Source of the DNA: Chromera velia
Taxonomy: Eukaryota > Sar > Chromeraceae
DNA length: 41,138 bases
Direction: 5' to 3'
NCBI GenBank assembly: GCA_018398765.1
Contig: JAHBMJ010004990.1
Span: 35,001-76,138 of the forward strand
Of this stretch, positions 23,247 to 32,789 are shown in pieces. The notes below the pieces were generated by a model. That model searched no databases. It worked only from the letters and a program-made list of their open reading frames with translations, and was not told where the DNA came from. The position numbers were made by a program, and so were the translations under genes. Every line of letters starts with the position of its first letter. Positions within the stretch are counted from its first letter, which is position 1.

Positions 23247-25887
23247 TTGGAGAGGGAGGGAGAGAGCGAGAGAGAGAGTTGGAGAGGGAGGGAGGGAGCG
23301 AGAGAGAGAGAGAGATAATGCACATGTATCTTTGCCTGCAGGCGGGATACGACGCTATGATGACGTCACTGGTGGTCCTTCTCCAGCTCGACTTCATTCT
23401 CGCTCAAAAGAAACTCGACTGGAGACAAATAGAATTTATTAGTAAAGGAAGTAGAGGCCAAGGCCAAACGGGAGGGAAACAAGGACATGCACATGTGGGA
23501 GGGGCGAAAGCTCGGTGAGCCTTTGCACTCTAACGGTTGGAGATGTTTTTTTTGCGTCCTTTCTCCCACCTCTTTCTTCGTGTCTGTGAAGTAGTTGATT
23601 CAACGACCTTGCGCTTTCGGCTTTTTTCTTGTTGAAGAAGATCTGAAGCAGAAGAGCGACCACAAAAATCATGAGATGTGATCACTGTAAACAAGAACAC
23701 AATCTGATTGATGGGCTACCGTCTCTATCAAAAATGAATCAAAAGTTTCATTTCCGTGCTTGAGTCCCCCTCTCTTATCCTCAAGCATACGAACAAAATT
23801 TTGTAGCAAGAATGAGAGAATGGGTGATATGCACACGCGCATGCCGACTAAGGATCAATCAACCAATCCCGATTCTGCTCGCAGGTCTGTGTCTGATCTC
23901 CTCCCGTTGATGGTGAACCGGGTTCGGCTTGTGAAGTCCCAACCGTCTTTTTTGAATCTCTCTGGAAGAGATGAGTCCGATCTGTCGAGGCACTTTCTCA
24001 TGTCGGGTGGGTTGACGTGTCCTCTGCATTCGAAACGCCCAGTATGTTCACATAAACCCATTTTGTGAGTAGGTGGGTCCACATGAGATTTCTGTATCAA
24101 TGTGCAAGTCACTATTCAGATGTTGCCCTGTGGTGCTAGTGGACCCGTGCACTACGGGAAAGTCGTTTTGTGTGCTGTCTGTCCTATTCCTGTCTGATTC
24201 GTGTGTTTTGTCATTCTTTATCTTTTCGTTACATTTCACAACGGGCGGTCTTTTCCTATTTCTTATTGCTACAAATGGATTGGATGATGTCTTTGGCTCG
24301 CGTTAGCGCACTCTCGAATCTTCCTCCTCCTCCTCCTTCTCCTCGGCACTTCTCTCTCTCATCTAACTCTTGCGCTCCGTTTTATCGTCTACTCTTTCTC
24401 TTTCTCTTTTCCTCTGCCTTCCCTCTTTCTTTTCCTCTCACTTCCCCGCCTCTCCCTCGCTTCTCTCCCTCTGTCTCCCTCCCTCCTTGTGGGCACTCCA
24501 TTTCCCTTTCTGTCTCTCTCTCCCCCCTCATCTCCCACCTCCTCTCCCCTACTTCCGTTCACAGGCTTCCCCGCTAGCTGGAGAAAGTGGGAAGTTTTGA
24601 AGGTCAGTCGGTAGATCCGGAGGGGGAAAGGGGAACTTCTTTTGTCAATTGATGGGAAGGTTGACTGCTTCAGCCTCTCTTTTCAGATTTCTTTGCCTGT
24701 CTACTGATTGTCCTTTTCTGCATTTGTTGGTTCGTCTGCACTTCCTACGAAACATACTCGCCCCAACTATTCTGCACCACCCCATTCCGGCGGGTCGTCG
24801 AAGAGCCGAGAGCTTCCGGTCTTCTCCCTCCTTGCGTGCCTCCGGTTTCCAATGTGCTTCGTTCGATCGTTGTACTTTGCGAAGTGGTGGACTCAAGCAT
24901 CCGTGGTCTGCAGACAACACGTCATTCCAAGGCGAAAAGGGTGACTGTGAGAAGAAGGATCGATTCTCATGTGACGGCGCACCGATCCGATGTGTATTTT
25001 CCATCACATTTCTTACGCAGGTGTGGTCCCCTGTGTGGGTGACGGTGTCCTGGATTGAGGACGGCAGTTGTTGGGTGATCGCGAAGAACGACGAGGACGT
25101 TCGAGCTGTCAGACAAATCTACGATGCAATGCAGACGAAACCTTTCAAGTCAGCTAGTCGTCGACTAAAACATGTACAAAAAAAAAAAAAGAACATGCAT
25201 GCACACGATACTCAGTTAGACGTATTCGTAAGCGGGGGTGATGAAAGCACTGAATTGGGAGGACTGGGACGTCCAAATGTAGAGGAGGAAATTGCGGTCG
25301 CTGTGCTTCGGCATATCTCTCCTACGAGCATGCTGCAGGAGACAGTCTAACTGAGAACAAACAAGCCAATCAGTATACATGCCTGCCCAGCGGCTCGTCA
25401 AAGCCACTCCTCTAGATCACGCAACCGGTGCTGGCACTGGCCGCGTGCGCAACTGGTGCTGGCACTGGCCGCGTGCAAACGGACACTGAGCCGATCCCTC
25501 GACAGGAGAGTGGAGGTGGATATGATTGATTGGTGCTTGGCGTCGCATTGAAACAAGCGCGTGCGGAGACAAAGGAGCAGGATAGCGGCAAATGCCTCAT
25601 TGTTTCTCTTGTTTTGTGGATGCACCCATTGGATGGTACCAGAAGAAACAAAGTCTCAGCAAGGAAGAAAAAATGTTCGTGATGAAGATCCAGCATGCAA
25701 TCAGGATGATGAATGGGTGTTCACTGTGCTGAGGACGGGGTGCGAGTGTGCAGAGAATGTCCACTTTTTTTCGTTGTTGATCACGAATCTTTTTGCGTGC
25801 ACTTTCTTCCTTCCTGAGTGCAGGTTGCAAACATACGAGGAGTATAAGCAAAACGACAGAGATGCAAGTTTGGGAGGTTCAACTTAA
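16908..25887 (+). CDS. PARN: PARN-type poly(A)-specific ribonuclease (deadenylase), 15 exons
   Basis: Exons 16908-17034, 17548-17664, 18044-18120, 18461-18650, 19049-19122, 19461-19697, 19981-20084, 20669-20751, 21865-22126, 22661-22775, 23342-23514, 23885-24006, 24565-24602, 25021-25148 and 25824-25887 join in phase to 636 residues, close to the 639 of human PARN. It is a DEDDh-fold 3'-5' exonuclease that removes mRNA poly(A) tails. Catalytic residues are Asp38/Glu40 ([10 protein letters not shown]), Asp299 ([11 protein letters not shown]), and His461 with Asp466 ([12 protein letters not shown]). [29 protein letters not shown] and [10 protein letters not shown] match family blocks. The C-terminal RNA-recognition region keeps VSWIEDG, with Trp584 at the position of the cap-binding Trp of human PARN, and ends in [11 protein letters not shown]. 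Exon 9 encodes a Ser/Gln-rich insert within about residues 337-424. The N-terminus has an Arg-rich extension of about 11 residues; the ATG at 16908 is the first plausible one. Confidence 0.94.
19149..19214 (+). repeat. 33-base imperfect tandem duplication, PARN intron 5
   Basis: GATTTTTGATTCAGAATG occurs at 19149-19166 and 19182-19199, and the sequence after each copy is related but diverged. Confidence 0.85.
20062..20138 (+). repeat. 39-base tandem duplication of the end of PARN exon 7
   Basis: The last 22 bases of coding sequence around the exon end (20062-20083, encoding HLYQTFY) are repeated exactly at 20101-20122 inside the intron. A shared CACAATGC follows each copy. The second copy has lost the splice donor (GGGTAGG became AACATATG). 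Confidence 0.93.
20583..20688 (+). repeat. duplicate of the start of PARN exon 8 inside the preceding intron
   Basis: CAG plus the first 20 bases of exon 8 (20666-20688) also occur exactly at 20583-20605, including the acceptor CAG. The spacing is 83 bases, the same as the length of exon 8. Only the second copy continues in frame into the family-conserved [20 protein letters not shown]. Confidence 0.93.
21319..21380. repeat. (CG)n(CA)n tract, PARN intron 8
   Basis: GCGCGC units run directly into CACACA units; the stretch is alternating purine-pyrimidine throughout. Confidence 0.9.
21770..21830. repeat. (TG)n tract, PARN intron 8
   Basis: GTGCGTGCGTG flanks a TG run of about 16 units, 35 bases before the acceptor of exon 9. 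Confidence 0.9.
22166..22193. repeat. (CAGA)n microsatellite, PARN intron 9
   Basis: Six or more CAGA units just downstream of exon 9. Confidence 0.9.
22578..22612. repeat. (TG)n microsatellite, PARN intron 9
   Basis: About 14 TG units, roughly 50 bases before the acceptor of exon 10. Confidence 0.9.
23047..23314 (+). repeat. (CT)n-(GT)n-(GA)n tract, PARN intron 10
   Basis: A CT tract, a short ATGTGTGTGT spacer and then about 220 bases of nearly pure GA purine repeat, with a repeated GTTGGAGAGGGAGGGA segment (23256 and 23278). It ends only 27 bases before the acceptor of exon 11. Confidence 0.95.
25149..25350 (+). other. alternative read-through end of PARN exon 14
   Basis: If the donor at 25149 is not used, the frame stays open for 67 more codons to a TAA at 25348-25350, giving a 682-residue protein that lacks the conserved [11 protein letters not shown] end. 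The stretch contains an A12 run at about 25180. The spliced form is preferred because exon 15 matches the family. Confidence 0.4.
25422..25477. repeat. 28-base tandem duplication, PARN intron 14
   Basis: GGTGCTGGCACTGGCCGCGTG occurs twice with a period of 28 bases, each copy preceded by GCAAC. Confidence 0.85.
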
Positions 25888-27277
25888 GCACGAATGGTCG
25901 ACTTGCTAGCTACAACTGTCCCTAGAGCTGTCCAAAGAGATTGAAGAATTAATTCTGTCAAACACAAATTCGTTGCTTGTTAGCGTGGTTATGAGCGGAT
26001 AGCTCTACGTATCGCACAGAGAAAGCACAAGCTGAACAGCTTTTCTTCTTCTTTATTTCAAAGGCAAAATAAAAACACCTTTTGAGCGTCAAACCTACTA
26101 TTGCGCATAGTTTTTGTACTTCAAGTTGACTTTTGATTGCTTTTGATCTAGCTTTTGATTTAAATAATAAGTATTAATAACTCTAAGCGAGCCTTTTTTT
26201 TTTCTTTTTTTTTATATGTGCAACGGTTTTCTAAGCTCAAAGCTCTAGCATGCTAAAGTAATAATGGTGAGTGATACACTTGTTCTAGCATTTTATAGTG
26301 AATTAATTAATTCAGTGATTAAATTCAGGTTTCTTCATGAATATTACTATTGAATAAAGCTAGGACCTTGAATAAAGAAGTGAATCAGTATTAAAACTAT
26401 TAAATTAGTATTACTAGTTAGATTACTAGTAAAGTCACATAGTCGGGGCCCGGAGCGAACTTAGCTAAGCTCCTGGGTATACTTCCAAATTGGTATGATT
26501 TTGTGTTACCATATGTGAATGAATCAATGCACTAGCCACCGAGGTTAACAAACCAACATTGCATGTTATGCCTTGTGGTTGGCCTGGGAACCTAGCTGGG
26601 AACTTGGCCAGAGCCTAGGTGGTGGCTCACCAGCTTTAACGGTTTAACCACCTCAATTCATTCAATTCAATTCAGTCTGGCCATTATACTGTTAATATGC
26701 ATATTTATGCAAGTCTTCTTTTAAAACTCTCAAATTATACTGAGACTGGGCTAGCCTTCCCGGCTAGTAGGTGGACTCATATAGCTCTGTTGCTGCTCTG
26801 ATTGAAGAGGAGAGTTAGACAAACCGTGACTTTACGCCAATGAATATTATATGAAATGCCACAGTAAAATTAAAATAGACATTGTTGAAACAGTGATAGG
26901 CATCTGTCCAGGCGCCGCCGGCGGCGACTGCCCGGCGTCACTAGCAGCGTCATCTGTTTCAAGGACCGTTTGCCAAACGATTCTCCGATCAAGGCAGGAC
27001 TGAAAGATTAGATAACCACTTCATAGAAGAGAGGCGAAATTATGAAAGACGTTCTGCTTCAAATTGTCTTCATATCATGAGCAATCTGTTCTCAATGCTT
27101 CCTCTCAATACGACCAATTGAGAGGAGCGCTCAGAGTCATCGCTCTTCTCAATTCATATCATGAATGCAGTTTTGATATGGCTGCAGAACTGATGATGGA
27201 CTTGACTCTGCAGAGCGGAGGACAAAATGTTTTTGAAGAAAGGCCGATCAAGAGGCAAGGAAGGAGCATCGAGTAGT
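25888..27277. other. AT-rich intergenic region after PARN
   Basis: Mostly AT-rich DNA, strongest at 25990-26900, with long T runs and TTAATTAATT motifs. A GC-rich patch at about 26910-26945 includes the 12-base palindrome GCCGCCGGCGGC. A 71-codon plus-strand open stretch at 27064-27276 looks mildly protein-like (ALRVIALLNSYHECSFDMAA), but it has no ATG, acceptor or partner exon I can defend. Confidence 0.5.
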
Positions 27278-27774
27278 TTACGCGAGCGGAATGCGAGCGG
27301 ACCACGTTGACGCTTTACTGAGGATGTACTTGACTCTCGCGAGAGCAGCTTCAGCGTCTGAGGCGCGGTCGCTATTCTCAGCCAGCCGATTGAGCGCTCG
27401 GACGGTGTTGTCAGTTGTCCTGCAAACAGATCAGTCTTGTTCGACTATGCCTTGTCAAGCGAAGTAGATGGATTCAGTAGTGCGAAATTGACCTCGCAAG
27501 GTCTCCAGCAACCGCCGCAAGGTCCCTCAGATTAGACTGCAGGCGTTGACGTGCGTCAACTTGACGTCTGGTAGTTTCAAGTTTCAGTGGCGATTGAAAG
27601 TTTCAAGGCGCGTTGTGTCGATACCTTCTCTTTGGCGGCGGTCAACTCAGGAGGATCCTGCTTGGACTGAGTGCCGGTTTCAAGGCTTATTCCAAGTCGA
27701 GACTTCTCCTCGACGCCAGTCGCCGAAGAGAGGCAGACACACGCAGCCACAAACACGAGGCGAAGAATCGTCAT
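27278..27774 (-). CDS. small secreted helical protein, three exons, unknown family
   Basis: Exons 27774-27625, 27536-27493 and 27419-27278 join in phase (0, then 2) to 111 residues. The first 20 residues form a clear signal peptide (MTILRLVFVAACVCLSSATG) with a likely cleavage site after Ala18 or nearby. The mature part is polar and predicted helical: a Glu/Lys/Gln-rich segment, then SNLRDLAAVAGDLARTTDN and LNRLAENSDRASDAEAALAR, whose spacing of Leu and Ala suggests amphipathic helices. After the signal peptide there are no cysteines. I do not recognise the family. The ATG at 27774 is the first in frame. It is divergent from the secreted protease that starts at 28482, about 0.7 kb away, so both products may enter the secretory pathway together. 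The exon model rests on phase, splice sites and composition only. Confidence 0.62.
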
Positions 27775-28481
27775 GGCCAAAGCTGGCGTTTGGTTTTGTT
27801 CTGGTGCGACCGGCAGGAAAGGCGTCTGGATCGAGTCTCGATCGACCGGTCAGTGCGTGCAGATGAATCAATGAAGGCTGCAGGCAAACTTCGAGTTCGG
27901 GCAATGCGCCTCTGCTACAGGCAGGCAGGCAGTCGCTTGCAAGAGAATTTCTCTTTGGGGTGCAAGATCGATCTGAATATCGATGTCAATATCGATATGT
28001 CGATGCGCATGCATGTATGGGCGGAATAAAAGTTTGTGGCTGTATTGGAATTGAGCGTGATGTTGCAATCAAATTGCAATTAAACAACACACGTACGCGT
28101 TGGTGCAACACTATAGCTGTTTTATGCAACACTGCACCGTTCAATTAACACCGCGCGCGCCGCCCTCGGACTGCATGTACGCGCGCGCGCGCAGCGCCCT
28201 GCATGGCATTCATGCACTGGCCGGCGCCTTCCACGATCCTTCCACGCGATATTCCACGATTTATTGCGTGCGTGTCACAGTGCATCTGTTCTCGTCTGTT
28301 CTCATCTGTTATATCATCTGTCAAATTGCTACATAGAGTTCACTTCACACATCCATATATCGCCAGAATCCTCCCTCGGTTCGTCGAGCAGTTTAAGTGG
28401 TGGGCCAACCTGCGTCTGAACCTCGCTCTTGGACTGAGCGCAGAGACAGAAACTTGTCGGTCCGCTTTCTTGTCGATTAGA
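27775..28481. promoter_or_regulatory. shared upstream region of the small secreted protein and protease genes
   Basis: TGCGCATGCA at 28004-28013 matches a site between genes 1 and 2. GCGCGC tracts at 28152-28160 and 28181-28192 flank a GCATG-containing stretch, and repeated CGAT/ATCGAT words occur at 27968-28004. The plus-strand frame of the protease is open upstream to 28203, but no earlier ATG gives a signal peptide. Confidence 0.42.
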
Positions 28482-30317
28482 ATGGTTGTCCCTGACCCAC
28501 TGAAGAGTCTTCAGACTGTAGTCACTGTCTGCTTGGCAGTCCTCACTGCGATTGCTGATGCCCATTCTGCTGTATCAAAAACGCTTCTACATAGTTCGGG
28601 GACTCCGAAGTCTCTCCCGCCAAAGCTGATATGGGATGAGGATCATCGCCGCAATCCTTTGAAAATTGACGCCCCCCTCGAAGCAACTGTGGCACTTGTT
28701 CGGAGAACGAAGGTTCGCCTCGCTCTCGACCATCTGGTGTTGGACAGCGAAGTCTTGGCAGAAAAAAGGGACTTTTGTGAGAGCGTCAAGTTCCTGGAAG
28801 AGCCTGTTCCCGCCTCTTGCACAGGAGTTTTGGTTGCCCAAGATATCATAGCGACGGCTGGTCACTGTGCTAGGGGGGAGAGAGTGGACGACTTTTTGTA
28901 CATTTTCGGCTTTAACACTGCCGAGCGCGCCAATGGAACCCTTCTCAATATTCCCTACACGGATGTGTATGAGGGCAAAGAAGAGGTAGCCTCTGAGTAT
29001 CGTAACTCTGATACAGAGGACAACAGAAAAGCTGACTGGAGTCTGATAAGACTCTGGCGACCTGTGGCAGGCAGGCAGCCTGTGGTGACGAGAATGGAAG
29101 GAAGATTCGCATCTGACCACCTGTATGTGATCGGCCATCCGGTAAGTATGTGGGGTCCGCTCTGTTCCTGTTCTTCCGCTGGAATTGCTTCTCGACATTT
29201 TCGCTTCTCAAATTTTCTTTCCCACGGGTTTCTCACGTGTGTTCTCCTGCCAGCCCCGTCTCCTTCTAGCTCCCGCGTGTATGTATTGATAGGATAGGAT
29301 AGGTTGATGCAAAGCCAAAAATTCCGGACAAAGCGGTGACATCAAAAGCACAGTGTGTCACACTTCCCCCGTCTTTCTTCCCTGCAGCAAGGCCTCCCTG
29401 CGAAGACTACGAAGCGCACAGAAGAGACCGGACTGGATGCCACCACCATGATGCTGAACAACGAGCCGAACGCCTGGTTTGATGCAAGGCTTGACACGTA
29501 CGGAGGTAATTCGGGATCCCCCGTTTTCAACGCAGAGACGGGTGTCCTCGAGGGAATTGTTGTGAGGGGCGATTCAGATTGGGTCAAGGACACGGAGGCT
29601 GACTGCGTGCGTCAGTCTCAGTGCCCGGCCGATATCGGCGTCTACGGCGTCGACAGAGGAACGATAGACTGTGATGGCGAGAGTGTTGTGCGAGCGACAG
29701 AGTTTGCCGGTGTTCTTGATAGAGAGCTCAGAAGGTCGCACACTCCGGCAAACGTCGTCAGCCATCAATTGGGGGCCCTTGGGGGGGATGCCCAGTTTCC
29801 ACTTCCCGTGCCTGACTACTCCAGAGATCAACGTGAGTGCATCGAAAAATGTGAATGACCAGCAAAGCTTTGGTTGTAATTTTTGTGGGCGTCTTGAGTG
29901 ATTTTCTCGGTCGTTTGCACAGTCGCTCGCTGCCTTTTCGTTCTATTTGCATCGGCCCTGATGCCTGAAGATGAGCGCAAACGCACAACTTCATTGATGA
30001 GAGAGACTGCGCCTAGTAGGAGTCTCTTCCCTTTTGCTGCTTGTGGATTAGTGCTCTGTTCCGATGATCCTTTCCCCGATTCTTCTGAACGCTATTCTCG
30101 AACCCCCACCCGCCCCTTTCGCTGTCGTGCGAATTTCGTGTCTCTGTTGATTACGAATGCTTTTTTTTTTGCTGTTTAGGCAATCTCTCTTACCTGCAAT
30201 TGTCTTTGAATCGGGTTGCCTATGAGCTCTCCTGTGTAGGGGTCCAGTCGCTAAGGATATGCATTTGATCTCACCGCCTCTTTCCATCTTACACTTGAAT
30301 AATTGTGTTCACTCAGT

Positions 30318-30361
<44 letters not shown>

Positions 30362-30570
30362 CTCAAGGATGTGTGTGTGTGTGAGAGAGAGAGGCAAAGC
30401 ACTTCTGTGCGCATTTGTGCGTGAATGTGTAGGTGGTGCAACGTGGACAAAATTCTTTATCCTCAGCAATTCTCTCGTCCCCCCCCTTCCATCCTCTCTG
30501 CCTCCCCCTTTTGCGTGTGTTCCTGTGAAAATCGTCCAGCTGAAAACGGCCTCTGCTTTTTTCTGTCCCT

Positions 30571-30665
<95 letters not shown>

Positions 30666-31541
30666 GTGTGTGTGTATGCAGTCCCTGTCAACATCACGTT
30701 CGAGAACCTCCCGACCCTCTCTGGAACCATTATCAGTGTGGCTGTGGACGTGACAGTCGAGCATGAGTATTCCAAGTGCGAACTGTCAGCGTGGCTCCGT
30801 GGCCCCTCCGGAGACAGAATTGCCCTCGGACAGCTCTGCAACGCCCCCTTCTCCGTTGACGGCGACACCTTCTTCTTCTCTCAGCACTCCCCGTCTTCTT
30901 CTTCGTCCTCTTCCGACGCTTCGGCTCGGTACACGATGGAGGTGAAGGACACAGTCACTTACGACAGTGGGAAAGTCCTCTCAGCTTCCCTCTCCTTCAT
31001 CGTTTCTCCCGTCTCCTCTGTTGCCACGCAAACCACCATCCAGACCCTCGAGTTGAAATCCCCCCTCCACGGTCTGCTTCAAGAGTACTCTCCTGGCATC
31101 GGCCCTGCCAGAGTGCTCCTGTTCTCGTTACCTGGTGAGGAGTCTGCAGGCGAGGCTGAGTCCGAGCCAGAGACTACAGCCCCCTCTTCCTCCCCTTCTT
31201 CCTCACCTCGGAAGATGGTTACAGACTGGAAGCTTGACCTCGTCCTCCGCACTCCCAGCGCGGCTTCGGGTTCAGCCTACCCGCTCGGGATTGAATTGCA
31301 CAGTCCCGGTAGCGGGGGGGGGAGGCGGTATCGGTTCAGGGTGTCAGAGGTCGTGCAGGATGGCAAGGTCCATGTGAGCCTAGGAGGGGGGGGCAACGAG
31401 CGGCACCGTTTGTTCTTCTACGGTGTCGAGCCTTCTGGGGGTGACTGGAGTGTGAGCGTTTTCAACTACAGCGACGGGCCGGCTGGCTGGGTGGAGGAAG
31501 TCTCGATGAGTCTGATGGTCGGACTTGTGGTGCCGAACTGA
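28482..31541 (+). CDS. secreted S1-fold serine protease with C-terminal P-domain-like region, three exons
   Basis: Exons 28482-29141, 29388-29832 and 30682-31541 join in phase (0, then 1) to 654 residues. Residues 1-28 are a signal peptide (hydrophobic core TVVTVCLAVLTAIADA); the ATG at 28482 was chosen because it places this at the N-terminus. The trypsin-fold triad is visible: His128 in IIATAGHCA, Asp185 in KADWSLIRL, Ser262 in YGGNSGSPVF. GNSGSP is typical of the V8/glutamyl-endopeptidase-like branch of the family. Residues 369-480 (VNITFENLPTLSGTIISVAV and HEYSKCELSAWLRGPSGDRI) resemble the beta-sandwich P domain of proprotein convertases. A second related half, joined by a Ser/Pro/Glu-rich linker (520-545), ends with GDWSVSVFNYSDGPAGW. 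Function: an extracellular or vacuolar endopeptidase; substrate unknown. It is divergent from the small secreted gene at 27774. Confidence 0.9.
30320..30395 (+). repeat. (CT)n(GT)n...(GT)n(GA)n tract, protease intron 2
   Basis: A CT tract runs into GT, then after CTCAAGGAT a second GT tract runs into GA. The CT and GA arms are complementary and could pair in RNA. Confidence 0.92.
30570..30680 (+). repeat. (CT)n(GT)n tract reaching the acceptor of protease exon 3
   Basis: About 12 CT units followed by more than 40 GT-type units that end in TATGCAG, the splice acceptor. The whole 3' end of the intron is simple repeat. Confidence 0.95.
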
Positions 31542-31550
31542 ACGGACCCT

Positions 31551-31577
31551 AGAATAGAATAGAATAGAATAGAATAG
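31551..31577. repeat. (AGAAT)n repeat just after the protease stop
   Basis: Five units of AGAAT/ATAGA begin about ten bases after the stop codon. Confidence 0.9.
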
Positions 31578-32789
31578 ATGTTTGAGCCTTTGCGCTGTGT
31601 CCAGTTATCGGATACATGATTCACTGTGTTTGGGCTTGAGGAGGGGGACAGAAAGACGAAGGAGAAAAGGCCGGCAGAAGAACATTGAAGCCTTACTCTT
31701 TCCTGCACTTTCCCCCCTTCCCCTTTCATTAAAGTACAAAGTTCACCCCCACAGAAAGACAGATGAAGGGGATAAGAAGAGGGGAAGCGAAACCAGGTAG
31801 CAAAGCCATGGTAGGTGCAGGCAGTTGCAAACTTCAGGTAAAGTTTTGATTGGCCGGGTGGCGTGTGGATATCCCTTTCGTATGGAGAAAAAGGGAAGGC
31901 TAAACAGCTTTTGTTTCGTGTGTGTGTCTGCGTGTGAGTATGTGATGCGTTCTCTGTGCCCTTTGCATTTTGTTTCTGACGTCGATATATCTGTCTCTCT
32001 GTCTGTGTGGAAAACCCAGACCTAAAAGTTTTCGTTCTGCGTGTCTCTTTGGCCTCTTTCCTTCCGTTTTGTTTGCTTTTCGTGAGAAAAGAGGCCCACG
32101 CAATTTAGAGACACGGAAAAGACGGAGAATGAGTGCACCGATCTTATCACGAGAGAAAGGTCGACATACATACAGACGGATGCAGGCAAGGAAGCGGACT
32201 CAGAAGAGAGAGGTACAGCATCAGTTTTGCTCAACTATCCGCCGGTTTCTTCGAGAAAGAACTCCGCCGAAAAGAATGACACAATGACAAGCGTTCATCC
32301 GAAGGTGCGGTGTAGAACAAAGTTGTTTGCCAACGGAGACAGTGCTGAAAAAGGATCACGGACGGTAAGAAAGAGAATGACGAACGCAATAAGAACCAGA
32401 AAAGGGTAGGAGGGAAGTGGTGCTGCAAAATAAATGCAAGGCAGCTAGTCCTTGGATTGCGTGTCGCGGCTCTGAACGAATCGCAAGAAATGAAGGCTTG
32501 CGAAGCAAGAGATGAGTGAAGAAAGGAAAGTGACAAAAGGCGCACAAAGGAAGGAGCACTGCCTGCCTGAGGCCAAAGAGCTCGTGCATTTATTGCGTAG
32601 CACTCCCTTACTTTTTTTCTTTCTGGTTTGGCATTTCTATGTGTTCACCTCAGAACTGCAGCTGGTGCCTGGCGTCAGTCCTTTTTTCTTTGCAGCGGAG
32701 GACACGCAATCTTTCTTGACATTCCGGTGGCATGCATGTTCAAAGCCCCCGGCCCAAATTCAAGTCTGATTGATGCTCGATGCTAGATA
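31578..32789. other. no recognised gene
   Basis: Downstream flank of the protease gene. Short open frames on both strands lack domains and exon-like continuity. An AATAAA-like signal is not obvious near the protease stop; CATTAAAG at about 31728-31735 is one candidate. Confidence 0.45.

Noticed and set aside
22752-23318. 188-codon frame with long Arg-Glu repeats
   Set aside because: A direct translation of the GA microsatellite inside PARN intron 10; it overlaps the real exon 10 in another frame.
26440-26660. Possible RNA gene in the AT-rich region (GGGGCCCGGAGCG and nearby hairpins)
   Set aside because: I could not fold it into a tRNA cloverleaf or match a known RNA, and no box elements were found.
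27064-27276. Plus-strand 71-codon frame as a terminal exon
   Set aside because: The composition is mildly protein-like, but there is no ATG, no clear acceptor and no upstream partner exon. It lies immediately beside the stop of the minus-strand gene.
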